Below are positions 19,690 through 33,748 of a stretch of DNA of 47,929 nucleotides, in pieces. Origin of the DNA: Welwitschia mirabilis (Eukaryota > Gnetophyta > Gnetopsida > Welwitschiales). The notes below the pieces were generated by a model. That model did not search any database. It was not told the DNA's origin and was given only the letters and a program-made list of their open reading frames with translations. Location: contig JBOZIK010000001.1 in the NCBI GenBank assembly GCA_051453625.1, forward strand, positions 187,001,712-187,049,640. Direction: 5' to 3'. Each line of letters opens with the position of its first letter. Position 1 is the first letter of the stretch. The position numbers were made by a program, and so were the translations under genes.

Positions 19690-22600
19690 AATTAATTATG
19701 TTAACTTGCCAGTAATAAAAAAATATATAATATTTCTTAAACTTGTAAGCCCTTCTCACCCAAATATCAATATTCGAGTAGAGGTCACAAATAAAGTTAA
19801 AAATGATTATGTAGAAAATAATAAAGTTGAATAAAAAATTGGTTCCTCCACCTAATGATGCTCTCAAGGCCTATTAAAATGCTTATAAAACATTGCTTGA
19901 AATAACATACTATATACTTATATTAAAAAACTGCTGTTATCTTTTCTTTGAAATTCAAGTACATCTTTCTAGACCATCAAGTAGCTATATCAAAACCTAA
20001 AATAAAGCCTTATAATATATGATAATTAACTTTATTGAAATCAAATAAATTAGAAATAAAGCTTACAAAAACCATAAAAACCTAAAAAGAGAGAATAAAA
20101 TTATATTAGAACAAGCACATCCTTAAGAATATTTTAAGATAAATTACCTATTTTTACTATATGATTTAATATTTCATAAGTTTCTTAGAAAACTTATATC
20201 TAAGTGTCTAGATATTTTTATGTTTTAGAAGTATTACCTAATGGATGCATCAAGATTTTAATCCTTAAGGATAATTGTTGTTTTAAAATTAATGGCCAAA
20301 GACTTAAATATTTTCATGAATTTATCCCCATGGATTACTATTTTGAGTTTATTTCTTTAATCCTAACCATAGGCAATAAAATAAAAAAAGGAATGAATAA
20401 ATAAAATTAGAATTAGTGTTACTCATGAAATGGATTTTTAGTAATGTTAATGTTAAAGATTTATTCTTAACTAGACATACAGTTATGGAAAATATGTAGT
20501 ATCATTTAGTTCATCATCTAAGACTTTAATATTTTAAGAACCTTGTACTACCTATATAACTAGAAATTAATTGGATGAAAAAACTCTTAAGTAAGAATCT
20601 TATCCTTTGTTACATATACCATGATAGATATTCTATACTAAACATTAATGTAATTATAGCCTCATATGAATCTATAAAATATTAATAGATATGATATCCT
20701 ATACTTTGAAAAAATATTTAAAGAACTTTATGTAGTGTATGTTACAAAAATAAATTTTTTATTTAATTATATATAAGTCTTATTTATTTTATAATATATT
20801 TTTCACTATCATAAAGGACTAATAAGATGGTAGTTCAAATACTGAGACATTATCTTCCTTAATAGTGGATTTTAACTTTTTATGGCATGCTATGAGGTTA
20901 TAGACATAATTAAGAGCATTCATTTAACACTCATGGTAAATGTGCTTACAAGGAAGGTAGGGTTATTAAAAGTTTTGGTTTATTATGTTAAGTTGCTAGT
21001 AATTGAAAAATATATAATATTTCTTAAAGTTATGAGCCCTTCTCACCTAAATATCAATATTCAAGTAGAAGTCACACATAAGAGTTGAAAATGATTATGT
21101 AGAAAATAATAAAGTTAAATAAAAAAATTAGTTCCTCCACCTAATGATGCTCTCAAGGCCTATTGAAATTCTTATAAAACATTCCTTGAAATATCCCACT
21201 ATAGACTTATATTGAAAAAGGTTTGTCATATTTTCTTAAAAATTAAATGTACATCTTTCTAAACCATTAAGTAGCTAGACCAAACCCTAAATGAATCCTT
21301 ATATATAGGATTATTAACTTAAATGAACTCAAATAAATTAGGAATAAATCTTATAAAAGCCATAAAAATCCAAAAAAATAGAATAAAATCCTATCATGAC
21401 AAGTACATCCTTAGGAATATTTTAAGATGAAGTACCTAATTTTACTATATGATTTAATATTTTATAAGTTTCTTAGAAAATTTATATCTAAGTGTATAGG
21501 TATTTTTAAGTTTTATAAGTATTACTTGATGTATGCATCAAGATTTAATCCTTAATGATAATTGTTGTTTCAAAATTAATGGCCAAAGACTTAAATATTT
21601 TCATAAATTTATCCTCATGAATTATTATTTTGAGTTATTTTCTTAACCTATAACCATAGGTAATTAAATAAAAAAAGAAATGAATAAATAAAATTAGAAT
21701 TAGTGTTATTCATGAATGGATTTTCAGTAATGTTAAGGTTAAATATTTATTCTTAACTAGACATAGAGTTATGGTAAGTACGTAGATCATCTAGCTCATC
21801 ATCTAAGACTTTAATATTTCACACACCTCCTACTATCTATCTAACTACAAACTAATTGGATGAAAAATATTTTAAGTAAGAAGCTTATCCTTTGTTACAT
21901 TTACCATGATAGATATTGTGTACTAAACATTGATGTAATTATAGCCTCATATGGATCTAGAAAATATTAATAGATATGATATATTATACTTTGAAAAAAT
22001 ATCTAAATAACTTTATGTAATGTATGTTATAAAAATAATTTTTTAATTTAATTACATATAAATATTATTTATTTTATAATAGATTTTTCACTATCATGAA
22101 GGATTAAAAAGGTGGTAGTTCAAATACTAAGAAATTCTCTTCCTTAATAGTGGATTTGAACTTTTTATGACATGCTATAAGGCTATAGACATAACTAAAA
22201 TCATTCATTTAACACTCATGGTAAATGTGCTTACAAGGAAGGTAGGGTTATTAAAAGTTTTAATTTATTATGTTAACTTGCTAATAATTGAAAAATATAT
22301 AATATTTCTTAAATTTATAAGCCCTTCTTACCTAAATATCAATATTCAAGTATAGGTCACAAATAAGAGGTGAAAATGATTATGTAAAAAATAATAAAGT
22401 TAAATAAAAAATTTGGTTACTCCACCTAATGATAGATGCTTATAAAAAATTCCTTGAAAATTTACACTATAGACTTATAATGAAAAAATTTTGTTTTCTT
22501 AGAAATCAAATGTACATCTTTTTATACCATTAAGTAGCTAGACTAAATCTAGATGAAGCCTTATAATATAGGAATATTAACTTGAATAAACTCAAATAAA

Positions 22601-23530
22601 TTAGGAATAAATCTTACAAAAACCATAAAAAATCAAAAAGAGAGAATAAAATCCTATCATGACAAGTACATCCTTATGAATATTTTAAGATGAATTACCT
22701 AATTTTACTATGTGATTTAATATTTCATAAGTTTCTTAGAAAACTTATATCTAAGCACCTACGTATTTTTAAGTTTTAAAAGTGTTACCTAATGTATGCA
22801 TCAAGAATTTAATCCTTAAAGATAATTGTTTTTTAAAAATCAATGGCCAAAGACTTAAATATTTTCATAAATTTATCCCCATGGATTATTATTTTGAGTT
22901 TATTTTATTAACCTATAACCATAGGTAATCAAATAAAAAAACAAATGAATAAATAAAATTAGAATTAGTGTTACTCATGAAATGGATTTTTAGTAATGTT
23001 AAGGTTAAAGATTTATTCTAAACTAGACATAAAGTTATGATAAGTACATAGATCATTTAGTTTATTAGCTAAGACTTTAATATTTCATGCATCTTCCACT
23101 ACTTATCTAACTACAAACTAATTGGACCAAAAAAGCTCTTAAGTAAGAAGCTTATCCTTTGTTACATATACCATGATAGATATTCTATACTAAACATTAA
23201 TGTAATTATAGCCTCATATGAATCTAGAAAATATTAATAGATATGATATCTTATACTTTTAAAAAATATCTAAAGAACTTTATGTAATGTATGTTATAAA
23301 AATAACTTTTAATTTAATTACATATAACTATTATTTATTTTATAATAGATTTTACTATCATGAAGACTAATAAGGTGGTAGTTCAAATACTGAGACATTA
23401 TCTTTTTTAATAGTGGATTTGAACTTTTTATGACATGCTATGAGGTTATTGACATAACTAAAATCATTCATTTAACACTCATGGTAAATGTGCTTACAAG
23501 GAAGGTAGGGTTATTAAAGGTTTTGATTTA
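19690..23530. repeat. Three tandem copies of a 1.29-kb non-coding unit
   Basis: The landmark ATTATGTTAASTTGC lies at 19695, 20982 and 22267, that is 1287 and 1285 bp apart. The third unit ends near 23530, where the text after GGTTATTAAAGGTTTTG departs. Other landmarks repeat in step (CCCTTCTCACCTAAATATCA, ATGGCCAAAGACTTAAATAT, GGTAGTTCAAATACTGAGA). Units differ by many substitutions and small indels, roughly 10 percent by eye. No unit has a long open frame; the short frames starting MACYEVIDIIKS and MTCYKAIDITKI occupy the same place in units 1 and 2 but are small and probably not genes. No N gap lies in the array, so unlike other duplications here it is unlikely to be an assembly product. 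Confidence 0.85.
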
Positions 23531-26400
23531 TCATTCCTAATACAACCAAAGAAGATTTTTACATAAGTAATCCATGCTATTTGAGTATTTTAAAGTTGAA
23601 AATAATAAAAGCTATATATTTCATTTATCTAAGTAATTTCAAAATAGTTTAAGATTATATTATAAATACTTATTCTATGAAAATGCATAGTACATGATTA
23701 ACAAGCATAGATCTATAGTTTTAACTTAGAAATGATCTCAATCATCCTCATTTATGTTCATTAGTATTTCTCATTACCACCTCATATAGGAAGACTTGAT
23801 AACAAGGCAATCTTAAAATGTCATGTGTACATCTTCTAATCTTTATTTACTTCATATTTTATAAAGTAGTTTAGAGAAAACTTCACAAGGAATTAAATAA
23901 ATTAATAAAAGAAAGTAATACTAAATTATGAGTTTTAGCTTTTCCTATTACCTCATAATAATTACATTGTTTATCCTATTGATTGTATAGCTTGATTACA
24001 TATAAAGATTGAAAATGTTTCTTGAAATTTTAAAGATATATATTTTTGGTAACATATATGGTTATTTTCTATAAAATGTAACGGAACCTATGAGTTTTTC
24101 CAATTTGTTTCATATCATGAAAAAATTAGAAAGAGATAATTTTTTTGCAAAAATTAAGAATTAAAATTTTTTTCCCTAATAAGAAGAGAAAAAAATTGAA
24201 TTTTATGATATAGATAAGTGCTTATATGTAAATTTAGAAGAGTTCTTTACTTTTCGTGGGCATTCATTGAAAGACAGAAATAAAATAGCCACTATTTTAG
24301 GTGTTTATATTACTTTTTATCATTCATTAGCATTTTTATTCTAATGCTTAAAGCTTTTATTTTATCAAGTATTTGATAGCCTTTCCTATATAAGAATCTA
24401 TATATCACATTTTGCCTATATTGAAGAAATCCTCATAGAACTTTGTAAAAACATCCTAGGTCAATTACTAAGTTTTGAAACTTAAATCCTTTAGTAATCA
24501 TATCTTCCTTCAAAAATACTACTACCATTATCACCTAAATGAAACAATTTAATTATGCGTAAAGCCTCATAGTGTACAAAGCAAGGCATCCAAAGAATCA
24601 AACCCATGAACCCATGAATTGAGAATGAGTGTTATAGTACTTCAACTATTATTAAGTAGTATAAGTTAATTACTATTTTTTAACATATGTAGCTTTAAAG
24701 GATTATACTCCATTTATATAATATAATATAACATCTTTATAATACATCTAATTTATTTCTTTATTATTGAAGGTTTAATTTCATTATAATTCACTTAATA
24801 TTTTATTATAAAGATTTATATTATATTATATCATATTATATTATATAACATCTTCATAATTCATGTAATTTTTTTATTATTGAAGGTTTAATTTATCGGA
24901 TATGGTTTATATCATAATGTTTAAAACTTAAAAATCACAATTTAACTATTTATTATTATTATTTGATAAATTATATTTTCTACTTAATGCATTAGGTTTT
25001 TATAAGATGCATATAATTAAAGGAACTACTTAATAAAAATTTGTTTAAAGATTACAATAGTCATGCAATTTTATCCTATTATTTATTTTCTTATCTCTTG
25101 TAATTACGAAAAAAAGAAATAGTTGTTCATGACTTTAAAACTTTTTAAATTTTTTGTTAATAGTTTTTCTTGACTTATTAATAATAATGTGGGAGAAGTA
25201 AAATATGTATTACATCAATATGGGTCCTTTTTTCTTTTTTTATTTTCATTTTTTAATTGATAAAGTCAATTTATAGGAAATCATATGACACTGAACAACA
25301 TTATTGGTTTATTTGGTTGAGTGAAGACCCATGTGTGACCCTTACCAACATGGAAGATAACCATGAAATGTCTATGGCTCACCTATGATTACATGTAATA
25401 TGTTGAAGTCCATATTTAATTGCACTTGAATACATGAATATAAACCACAAGATAACCCACTTATGATAGGATTTGAACCCAAGAATTGAAAGCTTCCAAT
25501 AACTTATAAACATGGGTTGAATCAAGTAGACTATTCATTAATCTCTTTTTAAAATTTTTATTAGTGTTTGTTACATGACCCTTATTTATACTGATATTTA
25601 CAACTATACAAATTCTTATTTATCCTAATGAGGTAATTACTCAATTAGTGAAACACTTATATGAAGTTAAACCTTTAAATGTCCTACATGGTACATTACA
25701 CTGCCCTAATAATAATTGAATCATTTATTTAAATGATCAATGTGGCTATAATTTAAAAGAAATATATGGTTACTAAATGTGTTAACATCGCCCCAAATTC
25801 ATACTTGTGTTTTTTAATTATATAACTAGCTTGAAAATTAAGATTAAAAATATCATTATAATTATCATTAATTTATTTTTTATTTACTTATGATGTAATC
25901 AATAAACATATCCTTATGAATTTTTATTTTTGAAAAAGGAAGGTGATGTTAAATCTAAAACCTTTAGTAAATATACCTCCCTAGGATAAAAACCATCAAA
26001 ATCATCTAATGCCAAAGGCCTTGTAGATGTTCTTATATTAAGCTATGAGTTGGTGCATTATCATTTATATTGACATCATTATTTAATACATTTACATATG
26101 CATATATTCTTTATCAGTAAGCATAAATTAACTATAAACAATTAAGATGGTTGATATGTAGATATAAATTTTTATTATTATGAAATGATCTTTTTAATTA
26201 TTTTAATTTCATCTTATGGATCATACTCATTTGAAATGTTAACATACATCATCTTCCATGCAAAATCTAACATGGTAAAATTTAATAATGAATTATAATC
26301 TTTCAAGAAATAAATAAGAAGCATAGTATACTAATTAATGATAATAAAAATGAAAAAATTAAGTATAAAGAGGTAAAAATGAATTAGAATAGGACTAATG
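23240..26400 (+). repeat. 3.2-kb dispersed repeat, copy 1
   Basis: Colinear with 43830-47178. Matching landmarks: ATAGCTTGATTACATATAAA (23990; 44610), TTGAAGGTTTAATTTCATTA (24768; 44928), ATACATGAATATAAACCA (25431; 46216), ATTGACATCAT (26079; 46941), CAAGAAATAAATAAGAAG (26303; 47099). Copy 1 has about 420 bp near 24240-24660 that copy 2 lacks. Its left end overlaps the third 1.29-kb unit, so the tandem array grew from the left part of this family. No coding capacity is visible. Class unknown. Confidence 0.75.
25460..25485 (-). other. tRNA T-arm/B-box-like motif (minus strand)
   Basis: The minus strand reads TTCTTGGGTTCAAATCCTAT, which contains a pol III B box (GGTTCRANNCC). The counterpart in copy 2 lies at 46253-46270 (GAGTTCAAATCG), more decayed. 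No full tRNA cloverleaf can be drawn, so this is not called as a tRNA gene. Confidence 0.4.
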
Positions 26401-26460
26401 CCTTGCTAGTTGGTTAAAGTCATTTACATTCAAAGGTAGAGTTTAGGTTTAACCTATGTA
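26395..26460 (+). other. tRNA-like A box/B box pair at the end of repeat copy 1
   Basis: CTTGCTAGTTGGTTAAAG (26402-26419) resembles a tRNA D arm (GCTCAGTTGGTTAGAG). AGGTTTAACCT (26445-26455) resembles a T arm about 42 bases later, the normal spacing. It may mark a tRNA-derived SINE end. It is too decayed for a confident tRNA call. Confidence 0.35.
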
Positions 26461-26861
26461 GTAGGAATAAAACTATAATACTACTCCTAAGGGTAACTAA
26501 TAATATTCTACATGTCTAAGCTCAAAAACTGTGTTAGAAGTGAATAAAACTATTTCATAGTCTTCTTGGCTTTCATAATCTCTCATAGTTTCTCATGTTG
26601 GCTCAACATAATGATCTTTTCCAATGTAGCTTGACAAACAAAGTAGACATATGTTTAAAAAAGTGATTAGAATACACTAAACATTTAGTTAAAAAAACAT
26701 AATTGATTTATATATTACTTTTTTCCTTAGATTCAAAACTAGAAAATTAGTAACTTATTAATGATTTTCTATATGATTAAAAATAAGTTGAAATCAATGA
26801 TTAAAAAAATAAATTAGTGGAATCAAATAAATAATAAAAGTTATTATTCAAAGAGATGCTT

Positions 26862-27034
26862 AAACAAGAACCTATAGTTATGTTATTATTGCATTGTTTT
26901 CATTTCATTCTTAATTAGAGCCTCAAAACGCCTAACATGTAAAGGGAAAACAAGAACCTATAGTTATGTTATTATTGAATTATTTTCATTTCATTCTTAA
27001 TTAGAGTCTCAAAAAGCCTAACATGTAAAGGGAA
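26862..27034. repeat. 86-bp tandem duplication
   Basis: 26862-26947 and 26948-27034 are two direct copies (starting AAACAAGAACCTATAGTTAT) that differ at only a few bases. The function is unknown. Confidence 0.9.
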
Positions 27035-29150
27035 ATAACTTTAAAGCTAAATTCTCAAAAGATAATATTAATGATATCTTACCATCATCTTATAATCTTA
27101 AAATATAATCAATTATGTAATTTTTTTTACTTTAGAATTATTTTATAAAGCCTTTTGATGGTTTATAATTAATACACTAGAAATCATCAACTAAGTATAG
27201 TAGAGATCTATCTATTCAAGTGTTACAAGAATTAAACCATTAAGTATTACTCATTAAGTATTTTCAAATCCCATATATTGAGCATCTTGGATATGATTCA
27301 ATGATTAAGCATGACTACAACCCATCTATTAAGTGGTATAAAATCCTATCTATGAATTTGCAAAAATCCTATCTAATCATAGGCTAGTGGATTTAAACGA
27401 TAAGGAAGATAAATGGAATAATAAACTTGCATTATGAACTTAAATTAGTAATGTTTAGGAGGAACTTAATAATTATTTTTCTATACCTGTATATAATATA
27501 TATGATAAATAAAAGCAATAACTTTAAGTCTTTTTTCATTTGAAGGTCTTCTCTAAAAAGTAGATGCAAAAAAATTACTAAAAAAGGGGGAAAATTAAGT
27601 TATTGTTATTTTAATTATTTATTTCTAGTATAAATAATAATTTTGTTTATTCTTGTGATGTTTTAACATGTGTATACATAACTAAATAGGTATACCCATT
27701 GCATTAGAAACTATTTTATCAAAGGAAGATCTCTTACTAGTAGAAAGCATGAATACTTAAATGAATAAAAGTATCATGTATTGATTATAATACATAGTAT
27801 CCCTTAAAATTACTCTAATACAAATAGTTAAGCCTTTTAGTTGAGCACATGGATTTGAGAACATTTAGATACATTAGATTATGATGGAATTATGTAAAAT
27901 GATATCTAGTAGGGAACTCTTTATACCTATACTAGATTATTATCATGAGAATGAATAGCCTTAGCTAGTAACATCTTGAGAACACTAATTTCCTAGTAAT
28001 ATATTCATTTTTTCAATAGTATATGATCACTACATGATAAGATAAAAGAGAAATCTTGACATTAAAACTTAACATTTATCATTTTATTTTGTCAATATTA
28101 TAAGATGTACATGACTCATAAATATATAAAATTAATTTAAATATTATTAATAGATATAGATTAACATTCTTCTAGTTCTTTAATAGCATCATCAATTATG
28201 TAGTCACTTGTATCAATATTGTGACTTATAAATATCTTGAATACTTACATTTGGCTCTAGTACTTACATGTCTTATAGAAATCATATTATTATATACTTC
28301 TTACATTTATTTTTATCATCAATTTAAATATCATACATTTTTTTATATATTGAGTTTTCTATTCTTTAATATTGTATTCCTTAAAAAATAAAAAATAATT
28401 ATATATCCATTATGTGATAATTCTAATGTAATATAAATGTTTGCAGTGATTCTCCTAATGTATTGGTAAATCAATATATTTGTATAGTCTCATTTTAATG
28501 TATTTATTTTTGAAATAATATTATCCTAATATTTTACTTAGAATCCCAGGCATGTAGGTTATTTTATTCTTATACAAATCTAAATCATTTAAAAAATATG
28601 CATTAATAAAAATGTAATATGCAAAAGAATAATGGTTAATTATTTTTAAAAAATGTTAGAAAGTCAGTAACTAGCCTATGCAATGAAATATTTTCAAAGT
28701 ATTTTAGCAGTAAGAGTAAAGTGGGGGAAAAGACAATGCATAAAAGATAACGATTCTAGAATAAGATAAATCAAGAGATAATTTATCAAGAAAATGAGAT
28801 AATTAGATGGAATAAGATAAATTTGTATGAAAATAGTAGATAATTTTATAGCTTATCATTATGACTTGCAAACATACTATTTCTTGCATGCTAAAATATT
28901 CCTCGTAAACATTACTAATAAAACCCTTTTCCATCTTAATATAATCATAAGCCTCCAATTTAAAGAGTAATAATGAAGTTTATAAGATACTAAATATTAC
29001 CTAAAGAACAAGGCATATGCCATTAGGATTATCATCCAAATTGGTTATGTATAAACAAACCTTACTAAAGGAAAAAACTTTCAACAATTAACCTTATAAA
29101 AAAGGCTATAAATTCTAATTAAAATAGATAGACAAATGTAATGAAGATAG

Positions 29151-29404
29151 TGAGAACCTAGCAAGTCAATGAACATGAAACAATTATATGCCATATTATC
29201 ATAGGAAATTTAATAAATCATAATTTANNNNNNNNNNNNNNNNNNNNNNNNNNNNNNNNNNNNNNNNNNNNNNNNNNNNNNNNNNNNNNNNNNNNNNNNN
29301 NNNNNNNNNNNNNNNNNNNNNNNNNNNTGAGAACCTAGCAAGTCAATGAACATGAAACAATTATATGCCATATTATCATAGGAAATTTAATAAATCATAA
29401 TTTA
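29151..29404. repeat. Identical 77-bp gap flanks
   Basis: 29151-29227 and 29328-29404 are identical over 77 bp and abut the 100-N gap at 29228-29327 on both sides. Together with the 77-bp flanks at 16456-16814 this indicates an unmerged assembly overlap. Confidence 0.95.
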
Positions 29405-32286
29405 GCTAATAAATCAAAGTACAAGATTATAGCACTTAACAAAAAAGAAAGAAGAATATTTAAAGGAATATTACAATATTGTGACATTCAAAAAAGAAGA
29501 AAGAAGAAAATAGAAGGGCATAAATACTTTTAAATTAGTAAGTAAGTAAGATAGGAAACTAAAATTCATAAAGCCTTAATACTATGAAATTAAATCAAAA
29601 ACATGTAAAATCAAAAGAAACCACTTTAGAATGTTTTTCATCTTATTAAAAATTCATATAAATGGACTTAATTAAATAATAGGGGGTTAGCTTCATATGA
29701 ATTAGTTAGAATGAGTAAAAAATACAACATACAATACGTTATGACTAACTTTATAGCTTATTTTAGACAATTCAAACTAAATTACGTAGTCATTTTCTTT
29801 CTCATAAATTTTTAAAAATTTTTATTATTAATGAATTAAATACATAAAAAATGTAATCTAGTCTAATAAATTTTAAACAAAATGTAAAAAATGCATATAT
29901 TTCATAAGCTCTATTTAATTTTGCAACCATAGATTGCAAAATTAACATATTTTATGTACATAGATCATTAAAAATGCCATAATTACAATATACAATAAAA
30001 AGAAAAATGTAACATAAGGTAAGTGATCCATCTCCTTATTGCTAGCTCCTTTATATATAAAATAATGTGGCTCATTAATCTAACAAATACATTATTTTTG
30101 GTATGTATATAATGTTGTTGCTGAAGAAACTTATTTAAGTAAGACTCTAATAATTCCTTCTCCACGGGCCTTGGAGGAAAGAATGCTTTAACATTACATC
30201 ACATGATTTTAGTCATATTTACATGCATACTTACTAGGCATTGATAATTTTTATGATTTCTGATCTATGAGGTTATGCCTTAAGAGTTAAGTATAGGCAG
30301 TAATCTTTAATTTATAGACTTCGGTTCATCTATTGTAATATAAACACTTTTAATTATCATTTATTCATCAAGATAATTAGGTAATATCATATGTTACAAA
30401 GGTTTAAGTTTATCTATAAAAGGTATGCTTGAAGTATGTTTAAGGGGATTTGGACAAAGTTTAATAGTATAATATTAGGAATGTTCTTCTCTCATTACTA
30501 AGGATGATTGTTCATAAAAAAAACTAATAAGGAAACCTAAGTTATAAATAAAATATAACATTAAGCACATAAGGAATTCATAAATAAGAAATAATGTTTT
30601 TACTTTAGATGTTGAATGGCATGAATTAATTAGTTTTAAAAAGAATAATCTTGTAAGGAAATATACAAAATCCATAATCACATGCAAGATTTCATAAACT
30701 CCAATACATCAACAATATAAATCCTAATAATAAACTAGAGGAAATAAATCTAAATGGTAAAAATGAAAAATATTTAAATTAAACTATCACATAGATGGTA
30801 ACCATAATTACATTAATGGTGCATGATGAAAATACTACAATAAAGAGTAATCCAAGGTAGCATAAGTTCTTAGGCTTAAAAAGGTGGATGACTCTTACAA
30901 AAATCATTTACATGCTTAATATGGAAGAAAGAAGAACTAGATACTAATTATAAAATAAGACCTTATTAGAGACTTGATAAATTGAGATTTGATGAAGGTC
31001 ACCTAATAATGGAATGAAATAGAATTAATACAACCTAGTAAGCCATTAAATATCTTAATTCTTAAAGTATGATGTGCTTACATAGGGAACTATTAAGTTC
31101 TTATTTACAATTTTATGTATTTGATATGTTAAGATGCAAGAAATCTAATCATAATAATTTTTCTTGGGCTTTATTAATTAAGTAAATGGTTAGTATTCTT
31201 AGAATATTCTTCAACTCTTTAGATATTAATTTAATTTTGCTCCTTTCTAAAAGTTTGAGTATTTAATTTATTAAATAATTTTTAGTTTATATTTTTTTAG
31301 ATTTGAAGGTCCTCTAAAACATCGATGGCACTATGAAGCTAACAATGACGTTAGTCTCCTTGGATTTCTTATTTGGACTTAATACTAGAAATCTCAAGAT
31401 GATTTATGAAAGTTCTTTTAAAGATAATTCAGTGTTAAATATTATATTTATATCCTTATAATATTTTATTTGCTAATTTTATAAGTGAAAGTTGTAAAAA
31501 TTAGAGTGTAAATAATTCTTGCCATTCAATCTTTTAAATGAAACAAGTACTTTACCATGCTACATTTAAATTGAAGATGGTTGAAATATGTTATGTCATA
31601 TGCCTTCCATAGATCAATCATCATATTGATTAGTATTTGACTAGGTCTTTTTAGCATAATTACCATAACTATACAATTTTAATCCCTTGTCTACTCCCAT
31701 GATGATCCATTATCTATATCTGTTTAACCTTTTTTGTATTTCATGTTAATAGATTTTATATCTTAACTATTTGGTTTTTCCCCCTCTAATTCTCTAATGT
31801 TTTATGGGCAGATAATTATAGGACATAAATCTCTGTGGGTTACCCTAGCATGTAAAGCCATTTTAATGCTTTCAACACCAATCATGAGTCAATAATTCTA
31901 TTACAATAAGGAAGCTTGAAGTTCTACATACAAGTGCCTATCCTTGAACTTTGATGAAGTTTTTAATACTTACAAAGAAATCAAAATTTATATGCTTGCC
32001 CTTTATTATTCGTCATCTTTGTTTTTGTACTGCATCTAGAGAAATCACATAATGAAGAGAAGAGACTAAGCTTCTTAACAAATTTTAATGTGTATTTATT
32101 TTTTCTTGGTCTTTGAGAAGATATTATTTAGTAGTCTAGTAGTGACTTCTTTAAACAATATATTTTTGGTAATAACCTTTTATTATGGTGAAGGATGGAT
32201 ATATTTCTTTTGGATTTCACTCTAATCTTGAACACTTCCCTTTTATTTATGCTAATGCTTACTTGCATAACTAATGTTTCCATTAA

Positions 32287-32294
32287 TTTTTTTT
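32287..32294 (-). other. Possible LINE poly(A) end
   Basis: T8 on the plus strand, that is A8 on the minus strand, at the downstream end of the LINE. Short, in an AT-rich setting, so weak by itself. No target-site duplication could be matched at the other end. Confidence 0.3.
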
Positions 32295-32849
32295 AAATAA
32301 AGTATATGTATTAAACTAGGAAATGTACATCAAGGGGTGAGAATGCTTGAGCATTATAGAAGCATTGAAATGTTCATAACAGCAAGGACAACAAACCAAA
32401 CCAAAAAGGAGGGAAAAACTACCCCTTAAGAAATAACATAATAAGAAGTTACCTAAAGGGGTGTAAGCACTAATGAAGATAACCATATAAAAATGCTTAA
32501 GACTACTAAAGACTGGGGGTGAAACCACCTCTAGAAACCAAAACTTATAAAAAACTTAAATTACTAGGGAAGATATTAGAAATAAAGAGGATACTAGCCC
32601 TCTACAGTCCTCTGCAAAAAGGAAACATGCTACATAGTTGTGCTCGAATAGAAATCTACCCAAGTTGTCCTGAGTTTGGGGTTGTAGTTCCAAAGAAGAG
32701 AAATCAGACATTGAGCTTTGAATGGAACTGGGGCCTGAAGCTAGAGAAAGAAAGTACTAGACTTGCCCACCTTGTTCTTGGGAAGGATGAGCTGAAAAAG
32801 AAGGGCCTGAAGCTGGGAAGGGTGGGATGAAGACTGAGCTTGAGCTAAG

Positions 32850-33640
32850 CTAGGGGATGCTCATTAGGAGATTTTTACTAGACCAGGGACAAATGAAGTT
32901 CTTCTAGACGAGCTGGGGGCAAAGGCATTCCCCTATTGTTAGGGTTAGGATGAGATGCTATTTCTTCAAGAATAGGATTTCTATTAAGGAGGAACTTCTT
33001 GAAGAAGTTATCCTAGGAGTGGTCTGATGAGGACAGTGATGAGGAGAAGGGGGAGGGGCCTCTCTTGTCCAAGCTTCCTATGCTACTCTCCAAAGGGCTA
33101 GGATTAAACCTGAGTGCCTAAAAGAGTCCTTATGCTTAAGCACTTGAATGAAGAAATAAAGAAGATTCACTTGACGTCCCACGTCAAGGATCTTAAGAAA
33201 TGCAAAATGAATTCCAAAAGGCTTAGAACAATTACCATATTAAATGAAATATCTATCCACTAGCTCTATCTTGAGGTCTCACAGGGGCAGTAATGCCTTC
33301 TTGCTAATATGCCCAATGAACAGTTTAGAAAGTTTACCTAGAAAGAAATGGAGAGCTTCTCATTGATTTCTACTTCTAAATGGGATTCTCTTACTTTCCA
33401 CTAGGATCTTTAATAGTCTAGCAAAAGATTCTTCAGAAATTTCTATTGGGATTCTTCTAAAAGTTATTCATCCTCCTCTCTATTACCTATAAAAAGGATG
33501 ATATCAACCCTCATGTTAACTCTCAGTTTGTGCAGAAGGGCTTTCCACCCCACTGCCTATATTTTCTCCCATAGCTCTAGGCATTCCTCGAAGATTCCTG
33601 GGTTAGCAGTCACATAGGTTGGAGTGGCATTCATGGCAAT
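32850..33640 (-). pseudogene. Unrecognised coding-like region downstream of the LINE RT, copy A
   Basis: Read on the minus strand the region gives long protein-like text: GIFEECLELWEKI, KALLHKLRVNMRVDIILFIG, then after a frameshift IPIEISEESFARLLKILVES, ALHFFLGKLSKLFIGHISKK, KPFGIHFAFLKILDVGRQVN and LLYFFIQVLKHKDSFRHSG. Stops are at positions where Trp or Gln codons are plausible. The family is not recognised. The same region occurs as 34101-34900. It lies downstream of the zf-RVT segment, where plant LINEs may carry an RNase H; no RNase H motif is seen here. It could be a LINE-specific C-terminal domain or a separate gene that became linked. Confidence 0.45.
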
Positions 33641-33748
33641 TTTAATTTAAGAATAATTGTGGATTATCTTTTTAGCTATGTAAATAAGGAAGAGAAGAGG
33701 AAAATTATTAAAAATTATACTATTTCTAATCTATCATATCTACCATAA

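Larger units (their letters stand above)
26400..32286. other. Gene-poor AT-rich interval
   Basis: About 5.9 kb with no coding frame, RNA gene or recognisable element. It contains an 86-bp tandem duplication (26862-27034) and an N gap at 29228-29327. The open frames at 29983-30165 and 30475-30687 on the minus strand are low-complexity and without recognisable motifs. Confidence 0.6.

Noticed and set aside
20882-22355. Similar 68- and 62-codon frames in two units of the 1.29-kb array
   Set aside because: Position is shared because the units are duplicates. Small, AT-driven composition and no equivalent intact frame in the third unit.
26395-26460. A functional tRNA gene
   Set aside because: Only A- and B-box-like words are present; acceptor and anticodon stems do not pair.
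32519-32830. 103-codon plus-strand frame with charged composition
   Set aside because: It lies antisense to the 3' part of the LINE, has no recognised motif, and its Lys/Glu content can arise from the reverse of Leu/Phe/Ser codons.
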